Virus record (IMG/VR): IMGVR_UViG_3300023094_000011 | Location: 1-58,202 of that record | Length of the DNA stretch: 58,202 bases | DNA from: a virus | Strand: one strand, 5' to 3' | Shown here: one piece after another, positions 15,066-24,485 of the stretch | Layout: every line of letters starts with the position of its first letter | Position numbering within the stretch: the stretch's first letter is position 1 | Made by a program: the position numbers and the translations under genes | The notes under the pieces: model-generated | Database searches by the model: none | What the model was told of the DNA's origin: nothing | What the model saw: only the letters and a program-made list of their open reading frames with translations

Positions 15066-15607
15066 GAACGCCTGATCCGACAATAGAAACGCTCCAGACC
15101 AATGACCGGCTTATCAACGGTGACATGGGCGCGGCGTGGAATGAGGTGGTGGCGAGGCTTAAAAAGTCACTGCCCGCGTATGTTGTCGCAGAGAATGAGC
15201 GCAAGGGCTGGGAAGGCGGGCGGGCGATGGCTGAGATTACTGACGTTCAAATCGCGCCCACTGATATCACGGACAAGCACAAGAACCTTGCCCTGGTGGT
15301 TTTAAGTGAATCGACAGACATGCAGGGTATTGGCGGCACATTTCGCAACACGTGGCAATGCACCGTCTACATTGTGGGCGACTTGGCCAGGACGGGCCAG
15401 CAGATCATCACGATGACGCGCCGGGGCGAATTGGTGAAGGGCATCATGCTCCATTTCTTGAGCGGTTGCATCGACGCCAATAACGCTCAGGTGTGGCGCT
15501 CCCTGACACCGGGAACGCTCGATTTAGACAACGATCTCGGAGAGAAGATTTCTCTCGTTGCCGTGACCTTTACGCTAGTTCAGCCGCCCGCTTACCAGGG
15601 TGGCTAA
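15062..15607 (+). CDS. Tail terminator-like protein
   Basis: 181 aa from ATG 15062, overlapping the previous stop (ATGA). Alternating beta strands (NLALVVLSES, WQCTVYIVGD, KISLVAVTFTLVQPP) and location directly before the tail tube gene fit the ring that caps the tube. Assigned by order and predicted fold, not by motif. Confidence 0.55.
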   Translation: MRTPDPTIETLQTNDRLINGDMGAAWNEVVARLKKSLPAYVVAENERKGWEGGRAMAEITDVQIAPTDITDKHKNLALVVLSESTDMQGIGGTFRNTWQCTVYIVGDLARTGQQIITMTRRGELVKGIMLHFLSGCIDANNAQVWRSLTPGTLDLDNDLGEKISLVAVTFTLVQPPAYQGG

Positions 15608-15620
15608 GGAATTTTAAATT

Positions 15621-16592
15621 ATGGCCTCTTTCAACCCCGCCCACGATGCGATAGTCATGTGGGCACTCGATGCAACCCCGCCCACCGAATCGACGAATGG
15701 CAGCACAGCCGCAACCCTTCCCGCTGCTCCCACTCCCTTTGGCGTTCTCGGTTACACCGATTTGCCACAGGGCGCGCGCGGGCTCAACAACTCGCAGGGC
15801 TTTGCCATCGGGCAGCAGGGCGCGGCCTATTTGAAGCGCGGTGCCATCGCGCCATCGCTTCAGGTCACGCTACGCCCCGGCACGATGGATGTGCTGGAAA
15901 ACCTAGTGCCCGACCCCACTACTGGCAAGCTGCCCTATTTGTGCTTGTTCGTAATTGTGAAGGGCGAATACACCAACGTTTTTCGCTACTGCAAGCCTGA
16001 CTCGCTGGCGTTCGATTTCTCGGGCGGTGATGGGCAAGATGGCGAAATCACTATCACAATTCCGTTCCAGGCCATCGCGTTTCAGCGCGCGGCGGCCATC
16101 GTTTTTGACGGGCCCGACCTTCTAGCTTTAGGCGACCCGCTGATGTGGCACGACGTGCGACAATTCAGCGTGGCTAACTCAGCAGGCACAGTTTCCAGCT
16201 ACCGCAAAGGGCTTATATCGCTCCGTGCCGAAATCAATTATGGCCTGGAGCGCAAGAACGTGCGCCCCAACTGGGGAGACGGCGTGGCCCTGTCGCGCAC
16301 CTCCTACGATTTGCTGGAACACCATACCAATGTTTCCGGTGAAATCGGTCTCCATGAACGGATGGCGGAAGCGTTCTTTACTGGAACGGCAAACGCCCAG
16401 AACTGGGGCGATATCGTGATTTGGTGCAGCGACAGCCCGCTTGGACTGGATAACCCCAAAGGCTTCACCCTGACGCTCGTGGACGCGTCGCCTTCAGATG
16501 AATCAATGTCAGGCGGCGAATCGAACTCTGAAATCGACTATTCGGTTCCTTTCACAGCTCGATCATTGGTTTTTGAACTTGACGAGGTATAG
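15621..16592 (+). CDS. Major tail tube protein
   Basis: 323 aa, beta-rich (e.g. DGEITITIPFQAIAFQRAAA and FTLTLVDASPSDES). It lies between the tail terminator and the frameshifted chaperone pair, the standard place of the tube subunit in siphoviruses. The start is preceded by TTTTAAATT. Function inferred from order and composition. Confidence 0.65.
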   Translation: MASFNPAHDAIVMWALDATPPTESTNGSTAATLPAAPTPFGVLGYTDLPQGARGLNNSQGFAIGQQGAAYLKRGAIAPSLQVTLRPGTMDVLENLVPDPTTGKLPYLCLFVIVKGEYTNVFRYCKPDSLAFDFSGGDGQDGEITITIPFQAIAFQRAAAIVFDGPDLLALGDPLMWHDVRQFSVANSAGTVSSYRKGLISLRAEINYGLERKNVRPNWGDGVALSRTSYDLLEHHTNVSGEIGLHERMAEAFFTGTANAQNWGDIVIWCSDSPLGLDNPKGFTLTLVDASPSDESMSGGESNSEIDYSVPFTARSLVFELDEV

Positions 16593-16603
16593 GAATAATT
16601 TTT

Positions 16604-17140
16604 ATGGCAAACCCAAAAGTAACTACGAACACACCTGATGAAGAATTTGACCCCGCTGCTGGGGGAATGGTGCCAGTTGGACCGCGCCGCTCTTTCAAAA
16701 AATCCAGCACGACCGGGCATCACGGCGTTGTAAAAATCGACGGCTTCAGCGTGTGGCACCGTGAGCCCACTGTGGCAGACGTGGATTTACTCACCGAAGC
16801 TGATAATATCTTTAGTTCGGAAATGCAGCGCATTAGTAAGGGAGAATCGCCTGGGCGCGCGCCGCAGACCGGCAAGCCCACTGCACCAAAACTCACGCCG
16901 TCCGAAGCTAAAGAGCAGTCCCTTGCCGCTATTAAAGCGCGTAAGATCGCTTATTATGAGGTTCTTAAAAGCGTCCTGGTTAAATGGAATCTTCCGGACG
17001 ACGCAGAAGGTTCAATTCTTCCCTTCACGCCCGAAGCCATTGACGACCTGCCTTTCACGGCAGCTCACGAGATAGTCAGCAAAATTCAGTTTTCTTCGAC
17101 GATTGGGGGCGATCAGGCCGCTTTTTTAGGCGAAACCTAA
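16604..17140 (+). CDS. Tail assembly chaperone, short (G-like) product
   Basis: 178 aa, hydrophilic, between tube and tape-measure genes. It is the unshifted product of a programmed-frameshift pair. The slippery heptamer at 17122-17128 lies just before its stop. It would coat the tape measure during tail assembly. Confidence 0.8.
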   Translation: MANPKVTTNTPDEEFDPAAGGMVPVGPRRSFKKSSTTGHHGVVKIDGFSVWHREPTVADVDLLTEADNIFSSEMQRISKGESPGRAPQTGKPTAPKLTPSEAKEQSLAAIKARKIAYYEVLKSVLVKWNLPDDAEGSILPFTPEAIDDLPFTAAHEIVSKIQFSSTIGGDQAAFLGET

Positions 17141-17361
17141 AGAACTGGTCGAAGGGCAAGCGCATTGATTTCCGCGCCTTTCCTGAGCTTGAAGAGCCGT
17201 TTAACGAATTCGTTCTGAATCTAGAGTGGAAGATCGCTTACACCGCAGACGAGTTTGAAGCGAAGGGGCGCAAGTGGCGCGATATTCAAACCATCCTCGT
17301 CGGCTCGTGGTCACTCATTAAATTGCACGCATCCGCGACCGTTGACCTCAAAAAACTCTAA
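16604..17361 (+). CDS. Tail assembly chaperone, -1 frameshift fusion (GT-like) product
   Basis: The zero-frame codons GCT TTT TTA (17120-17128) contain T TTT TTA. Slipping back one base moves translation into a frame that stays open to TAA 17359-17361, adding 77 residues (RNLKNWSKGKRIDFRAF... to ATVDLKKL) and giving about 252 aa. The fused frame ends immediately before the tape-measure ATG (TAAATG). This matches the conserved lambda G/GT arrangement. Without the shift, 17141-17361 would hold no gene. Confidence 0.85.
17122..17128 (+). promoter_or_regulatory. Programmed -1 frameshift slippery site
   Basis: T TTT TTA fits the X XXY YYZ rule in the correct phase of the chaperone gene, 10 bases before the zero-frame stop. 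Confidence 0.85.
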
Positions 17362-19380
17362 ATGCCCGCATTTCTCGCCGCCATTCTGCCCGCTCTGGGT
17401 TCAGTCCTCTCTTCCGGCATCAGTGCCGTTGGCGGGTTGGGAATCAAGGCGCTGGCGACCATCCCCACTATGGCGCTTAGCGCGGTGCGCTCTGTCGTGG
17501 GCGTCGCGGTGTCAGTTGTAGGCGCGGCGGTATCGGCAGTGGCCCAGACCATTGGCTCCATCCCTCAGATGCTTTTGGGAACCGTGAGTGCGCTGCTGGG
17601 CGGCGTGAGTAATGCAGCGGGCGCGATCATCAAAGTCGGCACCTTGCTGGGCGGCGTCTTTTTAGGTGGCTTAACTGGCGCGGCGGCTGGCCTCAAAATT
17701 CTCACCGCTGCCTCGATAGAATATGCCAAGAATGTACGTACGATTTCAGCTCAAACCGGACTTGGCTTAGATGCGAGTGCGGGTTTACTGAATCGAAACA
17801 GCGCCATCGGCATCAGCAATGAGGCCACAGCGGGCGCATTTGGCAATCAGAACCCCGCCATCTTCGGAATGAAGGCCAACCTTTTTGGTTTACCTAGATA
17901 CGATGCGCCAGATTTTGCGGCACGATTCGCAGCGAAGTACCAGGAATTAAATGCGCAGGGCATGATCGGGAACATCATGGCGCGTGGCATGGCAAAGACG
18001 TTGGGCCTCGATTCCCCCGACTTTCTGCGTGCCGCTACCTATTCGCCTTCCCAAATCCGTGGGAATCAGGAATATGGGCAGCAGGTCAATGCGCGGTTGG
18101 GCCTAGATGCGGCGCAGATCGGGCGCTTGAGTCAAGAAATCCCATTGGGGATGGCCCGCTTATCGACTGGATTGCAGGCGGTTAGTCAGAAGATCGTCGG
18201 TATTGCGTTGCCTTATCTGGAGCAGGGATTAAACCGGGCATCCACATGGCTGGGACAGAATGCATCTCGGATTGGTGAGTGGATAGAGACGGCTGGGAAT
18301 TTTCTCTTCAACGTTGCCCCTGGCCTCATTCAAGCTGGATTGAAGGCTGTCACGGGCGGCATCGCGTGGGGTGTGGACACGTTCATTGCAGTTAGCGCGA
18401 TATTGCGAGATCAACTGCCGACCATACTGGGGGGTGTCGTCGATTGGACGGTCACAGCTCTCAGCAACTTCTACAACTACGTACAGACAAACGGGCCGCG
18501 CATCGTGGCGGGTGTTGCTAATTTCCTGATCGGTGTAGGGCGTAATTTCGGTAACTTCTTAGTCGCGAGTGCGAAGTTTGTGGAAGGATTGAGTAACACA
18601 AGTAATCCATGGCGTCAGGCTATTGAAGGCGTCGCTCAGGGGCTTGATTTAGGAGTAATTGCTCTCAAAAGTTTCGCGGGAACGCTTAACGCGACTTGGG
18701 CGGCTGTTGAAAATGGAATTAAAACCAGCCCTTTTGCCACTGCGTTAAAAGCTGTGGGGATTACGAATATTGCTGGCTTCGATATCAGTTCGCCCGCCAG
18801 GAATGTCGTAGATGCGTATAAATCGGGCTTTAACGCAATTCCTGCAACAGACATTCTCAGTGCTGTCCAGAACGTTTTGAATAGTAGTGCCCCAGCCGAT
18901 ACAGGCAAATGGTTGCGCGAGCAGGCTAAAGCGCAAAACGATTTCCTGAACGCGATGGCTGCCAACGTCACGAAGTACGGAAATCCTTTGGTTAGCGGCC
19001 TGCTCACTGGCACGGCGAACCTCCACAACGCGATTGCCGGGACCGCTGCCAATGGTGGCAAGAACAAGGGGCGTGTGGCTGGAGAGTATCTCAGTGGTAT
19101 TTTTGGCGATGCCAATAAATCGGCGCAGGGCATCAAGCCCTACACGGACAGCCTTGCTAATTTGGCGAGTGGAGCTACCTCTAAAGGCGCGGAGTCTAAG
19201 ATAGAAAAGCAGTCAACTCAGCTCGACCAATTGATTAAGTTGCAGCAAGAGCAAGTGAATATTGCAAAACAGGCTTTGGCGAGTGGAAGAGAACTTCCGC
19301 GCCAAACGGCGGCCCTTTTAGGGTATGCCCTGTTTACTGAGGCGGAAGCGGAAGGGCGGGGCATCTTGAGCCAGCGTTAG
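17362..19380 (+). CDS. Tail tape measure protein
   Basis: 672 aa. N-terminal 125 residues are a run of Ala/Gly/Val-rich hydrophobic helices, followed by long helical segments and more hydrophobic stretches near 330-470, as in siphovirus tape measures. It sits directly behind the frameshifted chaperone. If the usual scaling of about 0.15 nm per residue holds, the tail would be near 100 nm. Confidence 0.85.
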   Translation: MPAFLAAILPALGSVLSSGISAVGGLGIKALATIPTMALSAVRSVVGVAVSVVGAAVSAVAQTIGSIPQMLLGTVSALLGGVSNAAGAIIKVGTLLGGVFLGGLTGAAAGLKILTAASIEYAKNVRTISAQTGLGLDASAGLLNRNSAIGISNEATAGAFGNQNPAIFGMKANLFGLPRYDAPDFAARFAAKYQELNAQGMIGNIMARGMAKTLGLDSPDFLRAATYSPSQIRGNQEYGQQVNARLGLDAAQIGRLSQEIPLGMARLSTGLQAVSQKIVGIALPYLEQGLNRASTWLGQNASRIGEWIETAGNFLFNVAPGLIQAGLKAVTGGIAWGVDTFIAVSAILRDQLPTILGGVVDWTVTALSNFYNYVQTNGPRIVAGVANFLIGVGRNFGNFLVASAKFVEGLSNTSNPWRQAIEGVAQGLDLGVIALKSFAGTLNATWAAVENGIKTSPFATALKAVGITNIAGFDISSPARNVVDAYKSGFNAIPATDILSAVQNVLNSSAPADTGKWLREQAKAQNDFLNAMAANVTKYGNPLVSGLLTGTANLHNAIAGTAANGGKNKGRVAGEYLSGIFGDANKSAQGIKPYTDSLANLASGATSKGAESKIEKQSTQLDQLIKLQQEQVNIAKQALASGRELPRQTAALLGYALFTEAEAEGRGILSQR

Positions 19381-19730
19381 CCCGATGGCAGCGTTGCACG
19401 CTTCGCGTCTGATTTGTCACGCACCGGCTTTATGTAGTAAGTGGCTGTTGCGATACGATCAGGATTTTGCTGTGCGCCCATGCCCATCGCCAAATCCCAC
19501 TGAGCCCATATTGAGTCAATTTCTTTTTGCGTCTTCGCGTTGTCAACGTAAACTTGGAACTGTCGCGCCGCTGTTTGTGCATCGTTAGCGTAGAGTGGAT
19601 TGGGTGCCGCCAGCGGCGTCGCTACCGGCACTATTTTGGTGGATTGGCGGCCCATCGTAAAGACAGTTGCAAAGCCACCTGCCGCGATAAAGGCGGCGAG
19701 AATGAGATAGCGCGCAGGGACAATGTTCAT
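19377..19730 (-). CDS. Membrane-anchored small protein in minus-strand cargo island
   Basis: 117 aa. N-terminal anchor or signal (ARYLILAAFIAAGGFATVF), then an exported-looking soluble region (QFQVYVDNAKTQKEIDSIW). It overlaps the tape-measure stop by 4 bases in convergent orientation. The next gene upstream on its strand is a lipoprotein, and the pair may be co-transcribed. Prophage-expressed exclusion or envelope role is possible but unproven. Confidence 0.6.
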   Translation of the reverse strand: MNIVPARYLILAAFIAAGGFATVFTMGRQSTKIVPVATPLAAPNPLYANDAQTAARQFQVYVDNAKTQKEIDSIWAQWDLAMGMGAQQNPDRIATATYYIKPVRDKSDAKRATLPSG

Positions 19731-19740
19731 GAACGCTATT

Positions 19741-20499
19741 TTATCTCACAGGACTGTTCATATTAAAATTGTTTGTTCGATATCGTTCGGCCATCTGTGT
19801 TGCTTGGAGTAAATTGGCATCTACCGACATATTCCCAACGGTAATATCCCTTTCGCCCTGCAAAATCTCAAGTTTCGTGCTTGCAGCTCTGGAAATTGAC
19901 GCATAAGCAATGCCCGCGAAGGGTAGCTTTAGACTAAGCATATTGGGGTCTCGCCCCATCCGCAGTGCGCGAACAGTTCGGTCAATTTCATACTTTGTAT
20001 TCATGGCAATAAGTCCCACTTGCGACACTTCCGCCTCTGACTGCGACGTGCGAATGATATCCGCCATCAAATTAACCTGACGAACAAGAGAGTTACCGAA
20101 CGTGGAAAAATCACCTACGTCCACCCGTTCGGGATGGGGAAAATTGTCGTTTTGGACTTGGGCCACTTGCCCCATCGGTCGTCGCTGCGCGAAAGGAGCT
20201 GTCTGCGGCGCTCGAAGTGCCTGTGGTGTAGGCGATGCTTTTCTGCGCGGCGTTTTCTGAGCCAATGTTGGCTGTACTCGATCAGGCGCAAAAGGTGGAG
20301 GAGATAGCAAGCTAGGCTTGTTAGAGTAAATGATTTGTGGCGTGGCGGTAGGCTTAGGCGTTAGAATCGGCACAGATGCTAGCGGCGTTGGGGTAACCAC
20401 AACCGTCGCAGGAGGTCGCTGGCAACCAGTGAGCAAGCATAAGGGCGCGGCAAGGAGTAGCCATTTCATACGCGCAATTTTATCACGCATATAAATCAT
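19741..20499 (-). CDS. Putative lipoprotein
   Basis: 252 aa (or 242 from the internal Met at 20469, which gives a more typical signal peptide). Signal MKWLLLAAPLCLLTGC ends in lipobox L-T-G-C. A Pro/Thr-rich linker (residues 30-100) leads to a helical domain (VRQVNLMADIIRTSQSEAEV). It would be a membrane-anchored extracytoplasmic protein. Within a tail operon on the opposite strand it looks like a moron, perhaps for superinfection exclusion. Confidence 0.7.
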   Translation of the reverse strand: MIYMRDKIARMKWLLLAAPLCLLTGCQRPPATVVVTPTPLASVPILTPKPTATPQIIYSNKPSLLSPPPFAPDRVQPTLAQKTPRRKASPTPQALRAPQTAPFAQRRPMGQVAQVQNDNFPHPERVDVGDFSTFGNSLVRQVNLMADIIRTSQSEAEVSQVGLIAMNTKYEIDRTVRALRMGRDPNMLSLKLPFAGIAYASISRAASTKLEILQGERDITVGNMSVDANLLQATQMAERYRTNNFNMNSPVR

Positions 20500-20536
20500 T
20501 GACCGTAGTTAGTGCTTTTCGTACCGTTTTCATTCC

Positions 20537-21514
20537 CTAAATTCGCGTTTTTAGGGTTTCAATAAGGTCCTTGTGAGCAAACCAATTTTCGTTATAAGTG
20601 ACTTTCATTTTATGCAGTGCGTTGTCTAATTTGCGACAGTGCGGCTTCAGGGAGGGCATTGCCTTTTGCATTTCCTCTGCTGCGTCTTGCATGCCTTGCA
20701 ATTGTTCCAATGATTCGTTTACGGCATCTATCATTTTGCCGACAGCGAGAAGTGCCTGAAAGCCAGCGGTTTTATCGCTTTCTGTCGTAAAGAACATCGA
20801 TTCGACCAAAACGGGCACGCAATTGCTGATAGTGTCCACAGCCGCCTCGGCTTTAGGCAAAGTCAGTTCAAGATTATTTGCCAAGGTAGATGTTGCATTT
20901 CCCATAGCAGTAGCTATCCGAATTCCGCGAGAAGCTACTAACCCACGCGGGCCATTGGTCAAGGCATTCAGTTGATGCGTCTTTTCCTGCAACGTGAGAT
21001 TAAACTCAGTTATATGTCGCGCTTGCTCGCGGGTAGACAATTCAATTTCCCCCGTTGCGCTTGCAATAGCAAGCATTGCCCTGATTGCTTTTTGATCTCT
21101 TTCCGCCAATGTTTGAGCCGTCATAACTGGCTCAAGCATTTCTAGGTGCTGAGAAATCCACTCAACCAAATCGGCGCGCGTTTTTTCACTGGCTGCCAAG
21201 CCTAACATGAAGACAACAACTTCTTTTTCAGGAATTTCTATCAAGTACCCATTTTTAAGAGCAAAGACCGACATGGCTGCAAACGAAACTCGCTTGTTGC
21301 CATCATTGAAAGCGTGATTTTTGGCAAGAGAAAAGCCGAGTGCTGCAATCTTTTCGGGAAATGTAGGATAAGCATCGACCTCGCCAAAGCTAGAAGAAGG
21401 TTGAGCCAAGGCAGACAAAAGTAAACCCTCGTCTTTCACACCGGGGAGTCCGCCATGCATAGAGAGGGTTGCCTTATGGATTTGCAGAAGCTCTTCGTAG
21501 CTTATTTCATTCAT
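20537..21514 (-). CDS. doc: Doc/Fic-family toxin with long C-terminal extension
   Basis: 325 aa, compared with about 126 for P1 Doc. Residues 1-125 carry the Fic/Doc active-site motif HAFNDGNKR (67-75) and the family's opening LLQIHKATLSMHGG. Doc proteins phosphorylate or otherwise modify host translation factors. The remaining 200 residues are mostly helical and of unknown function. Its start overlaps the stop of a 52-aa antitoxin-like gene (ATGA), as in phd-doc addiction operons. Confidence 0.8.
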   Translation of the reverse strand: MNEISYEELLQIHKATLSMHGGLPGVKDEGLLLSALAQPSSSFGEVDAYPTFPEKIAALGFSLAKNHAFNDGNKRVSFAAMSVFALKNGYLIEIPEKEVVVFMLGLAASEKTRADLVEWISQHLEMLEPVMTAQTLAERDQKAIRAMLAIASATGEIELSTREQARHITEFNLTLQEKTHQLNALTNGPRGLVASRGIRIATAMGNATSTLANNLELTLPKAEAAVDTISNCVPVLVESMFFTTESDKTAGFQALLAVGKMIDAVNESLEQLQGMQDAAEEMQKAMPSLKPHCRKLDNALHKMKVTYNENWFAHKDLIETLKTRI

Positions 21515-21669
21515 TTCGCAAGCTCTTTTAGGGCGTTGTCGTATTTATCCATTGTCAATTTCAGCGCCTCCTCAAAGCTCAAGGGCTTTCCAGGGGCGGG
21601 TAACTGGCGATGTGCCACAACCTCGGGCCCTTCGGTTTTGCTTACAGGGGGTAATTGAGTGATTTTCAT
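21511..21669 (-). CDS. Putative antitoxin of the Doc-like toxin
   Basis: 52 aa, first gene of the toxin operon, overlapping the toxin start by 4 bases. Residues 31-50 (FEEALKLTMDKYDNALKEL) form a likely helix that could occupy the toxin site. It is shorter than P1 Phd (73 aa) and the N-terminal DNA-binding half of Phd is not obvious. Assignment rests on operon order and size. Confidence 0.6.
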   Translation of the reverse strand: MKITQLPPVSKTEGPEVVAHRQLPAPGKPLSFEEALKLTMDKYDNALKELAK

Positions 21670-21835
21670 TGGCAATACCAAATGATCTAGCCTTTAGGAT
21701 GCCTTAGATATGGGAGAAGTTGCAAGAAAACCGTTTTGTTTTAAATGCAAACCCCTCCCATCAACGTTAAAATGTAACCCAATAGTTCACAACGAAGCCG
21801 CGCCCCGGTCCCGCCTCGTTGTAGTCTCACGTCAC
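21670..21835. other. Gene-free region upstream of the antitoxin and tail tip genes
   Basis: No coding frame is supported. It should hold the minus-strand toxin-antitoxin promoter. CAACGA and TCGTTG around 21789-21819 form a hairpin with a GC-rich interior. Nothing else recognised. Confidence 0.4.
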
Positions 21836-21841
21836 GCTTTT

Positions 21842-21889
21842 TCAAAGCCTTACGAGATGGATTTTACAGTCCATTTTGTGAGGCTTTTT
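21842..21889 (+). terminator. Terminator-like hairpin abutting the next start codon
   Basis: AAAGCCT (near 21845) pairs with AGGCTTT before a seven-T run. An inner ATGGA/TCCAT stem sits in the loop. The T run ends about 6 bases before ATG 21898, leaving no room for a promoter or Shine-Dalgarno after it. The layout repeats that at 9363-9431. Confidence 0.65.
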
Positions 21890-21897
21890 TTGCTTTT

Positions 21898-24483
21898 ATG
21901 GCTCACCAAAAGGGCACGCCCGAAATCGAGGTCATCGCCTACCCGCCTTCTGCCATCCCCCACCGGCAGATCGATTCTTTCGTGGTAGCGGATACATTGG
22001 CAGATGTGCTGGCGCCAAACACGAGTTTCGGCGGCGTGATGGCACGCGGCGCAACGGGCGGGCAGTGGACGGATTGGGCGAACCCCACCAGCGGGCTCAC
22101 CCTTAATAACGTCGGCTTTGCTCGATTCATGAACGATGGGCGCGTGTCATACAATCCTGGCGAACAAGGCCAGGGTGCGGGCGGTTTTTTCGTACTACCC
22201 AAAGAATCGCCCTACAACTCTTCGATTTCCGGCATGGCGGGCGGCGGTAGTAATCCCCTCGATTGGGAAGCGATGGAGGGCACATGGGTCACCGTTCCAT
22301 CGCTCAAGCCCGCCAACAGCGGCGGCGGGTCTGCCATCTACAATTCGGGGAGCGAAACACGCTTTAAGGCGCGAACAGCGGTGTCGATGAAGGCAAACAG
22401 TTCTCTGCGCCTCGACCTCTCATTTTTGGGCCAAAACCGCAGCGGCTCAGTGCCCGACTTCGAAGGCCGTATAGGTGATGATCTTTCTATTTCGGCGCGT
22501 CACGGGATGCCGTGGGCGCTCCAGCGTCGCACATTCGACGCCAACGGAAACCCCGATTGGAAGATTCTAAAAACCATGCCGGGGACCGCGAATCTTTATG
22601 GCGGCAAGTACCGCGTCGCGGTCAAGCATTTGGATGGGCGCCTTGTGTGGGAAGTCAACGATCAGGCGATGTGGATTAATGACGCGAAGGGGCCGGACAA
22701 GAACGGCGAACTGGAGCCTCAGAACTGGTCATGGTCTGAAGCGCCCGTGATTGTGACAGCGCAAAATGCCCGCGTGCGAGTAGAAACCGCGCTCTTCGAT
22801 TACGCAGCGGGCGGAGATGGCACGGTTACGCGCCGCATCCCGCTAAAAATCAACGATGGGCTGGTGGCGCAGAACACCACGCCCTACTCTGGCGGCTGGC
22901 AGCGTAACGGCGCCGAGATGCCCGTGGCTGTTGATTATGGCGACAAGTACGTTTCGTATACCACGACGCTCAAGCCAACTGCTGATGGTGTTCATACGCC
23001 GTTCTTGAAACACAACCTATTGGCGTTCTCCCCGGTGTGGACGAATCCAAGCGGATCGGGAATCGATATTTCGAAGGCTGTGTCGGGCGCGTCGATTACT
23101 TTAGCGGCGCCACCCGAACAGGCGGGAAGCCAGGGCACGCTCGATATCGATGGCACGATTCTAAAAGACATCCCCGGCGCTATTGCTAACGTGAAGGATT
23201 ATTGCCCTGTGACCGTGCGGGCCAGATGGCGCGACGATAGCGGCGTGGCGGGCGCGTGGCGTGGGCTTTTCAATGGTTGCTTCTACGGCATGTCCAAGTC
23301 GTCGAACGCCTTCAACAATCGCTCCATCACGGCCACGCTTAGAGACCAGATCGTGCGACTGAGCGGCGCCAATGCGATCATCGATTACAAGTTCCGCCCG
23401 CTCGGGATGATCCTTTTCGATCAGCTATCGCCGGGGTCAACGAACGGCGGTTACAACCCAGATGGAAGCGTGGCGTACAATCCAGAAGCGCCTAAAAAGA
23501 AGCCTCTTTATAGTGGCGACTGCGTGAAGGAGATCGTCCGCATCCAATTAGGGCCAGATGCAGTGGAATCTCTCAACGGCAACGGGAATTCGCGCCGCTT
23601 TTTCTCCAGTGCTGAAATCCCGCTTTACGACGGCACCGGCGTGCTGGGCACGTGGTTAGGATTGGCGGAAGTTTTCGGGCTCGATTTAGCGACCGGCTCT
23701 CTGGAGGGCATCCCGTTCCCCCCGCCGTTTTTTGATGACTGTTTGAGCTGGATCAACAAATTCGGAGAGGATGCCAACGCCGATTTCTTTTCCGGTCACG
23801 TGGACCGTGATACCAACGACCCGCCCGTGTTGATTTACGGGCAATACATTCGCTACCTCGACAAAGCGATCCTTTTTAATTTAAGGGACGCCATTGGAGT
23901 CAGTACGAACGTGGGCGCCGGTGGCGAGATTTACACGATCCAAAATCTGGAGGATATCGACTACCTGATGTCTGAGGCATCGAATGAAACACGCCCTGAC
24001 AGCGATTACAACCGCATTCTCGTTGCCGCCGATTTCCCAGGCACCGAACGAAACCCCTTGCTCCCAGCCATGCGCATGGGAGAAGCGCGGCTAGCAGCTT
24101 CCAACCCCAACAGTGACGCTTATTCGTGGTCGCGCACTCGCGTCGTGAAGAACAACCTGGGCGCGGTCGAAGGCGGCGCCGAATATCTGGCGCGCAAAAC
24201 CCTAGAACAAATCGCGGCCACAAAAAAGCAATGGCCCTCGATCATCTGGCGCGGTGAAGGGCGAATGCAGGTTGGCGACGTCATTCAGCCTTTCATGGAC
24301 GGCGAGGGCTCTTATGAAGATATGGGCATCAATCAGCGACTTTTCCGCAGTACGAGTGTAATTCACAAGCTGACTTTGACCGGCGAAATGACAGATTGGA
24401 CAACGGCTGTGGAAGCGCGGCCAATGGCGAAAACCGAAGAAGCGCGCTTTCGCCGCGTCAACAACATGCCAGGACCGCTTTAA
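21898..24483 (+). CDS. Baseplate hub / tail tip protein
   Basis: 861 aa, the largest protein. It follows the tape measure in gene order (with the cargo island between). C-terminal segment STSVIHKLTLTGEMTDWTT resembles phage hub proteins with a late beta domain. A Gly-rich, beta-strand-rich N-terminal half could contain carbohydrate-facing domains. Assignment by position, size and composition. Confidence 0.55.
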   Translation: MAHQKGTPEIEVIAYPPSAIPHRQIDSFVVADTLADVLAPNTSFGGVMARGATGGQWTDWANPTSGLTLNNVGFARFMNDGRVSYNPGEQGQGAGGFFVLPKESPYNSSISGMAGGGSNPLDWEAMEGTWVTVPSLKPANSGGGSAIYNSGSETRFKARTAVSMKANSSLRLDLSFLGQNRSGSVPDFEGRIGDDLSISARHGMPWALQRRTFDANGNPDWKILKTMPGTANLYGGKYRVAVKHLDGRLVWEVNDQAMWINDAKGPDKNGELEPQNWSWSEAPVIVTAQNARVRVETALFDYAAGGDGTVTRRIPLKINDGLVAQNTTPYSGGWQRNGAEMPVAVDYGDKYVSYTTTLKPTADGVHTPFLKHNLLAFSPVWTNPSGSGIDISKAVSGASITLAAPPEQAGSQGTLDIDGTILKDIPGAIANVKDYCPVTVRARWRDDSGVAGAWRGLFNGCFYGMSKSSNAFNNRSITATLRDQIVRLSGANAIIDYKFRPLGMILFDQLSPGSTNGGYNPDGSVAYNPEAPKKKPLYSGDCVKEIVRIQLGPDAVESLNGNGNSRRFFSSAEIPLYDGTGVLGTWLGLAEVFGLDLATGSLEGIPFPPPFFDDCLSWINKFGEDANADFFSGHVDRDTNDPPVLIYGQYIRYLDKAILFNLRDAIGVSTNVGAGGEIYTIQNLEDIDYLMSEASNETRPDSDYNRILVAADFPGTERNPLLPAMRMGEARLAASNPNSDAYSWSRTRVVKNNLGAVEGGAEYLARKTLEQIAATKKQWPSIIWRGEGRMQVGDVIQPFMDGEGSYEDMGINQRLFRSTSVIHKLTLTGEMTDWTTAVEARPMAKTEEARFRRVNNMPGPL

Positions 24484-24485
24484 TC

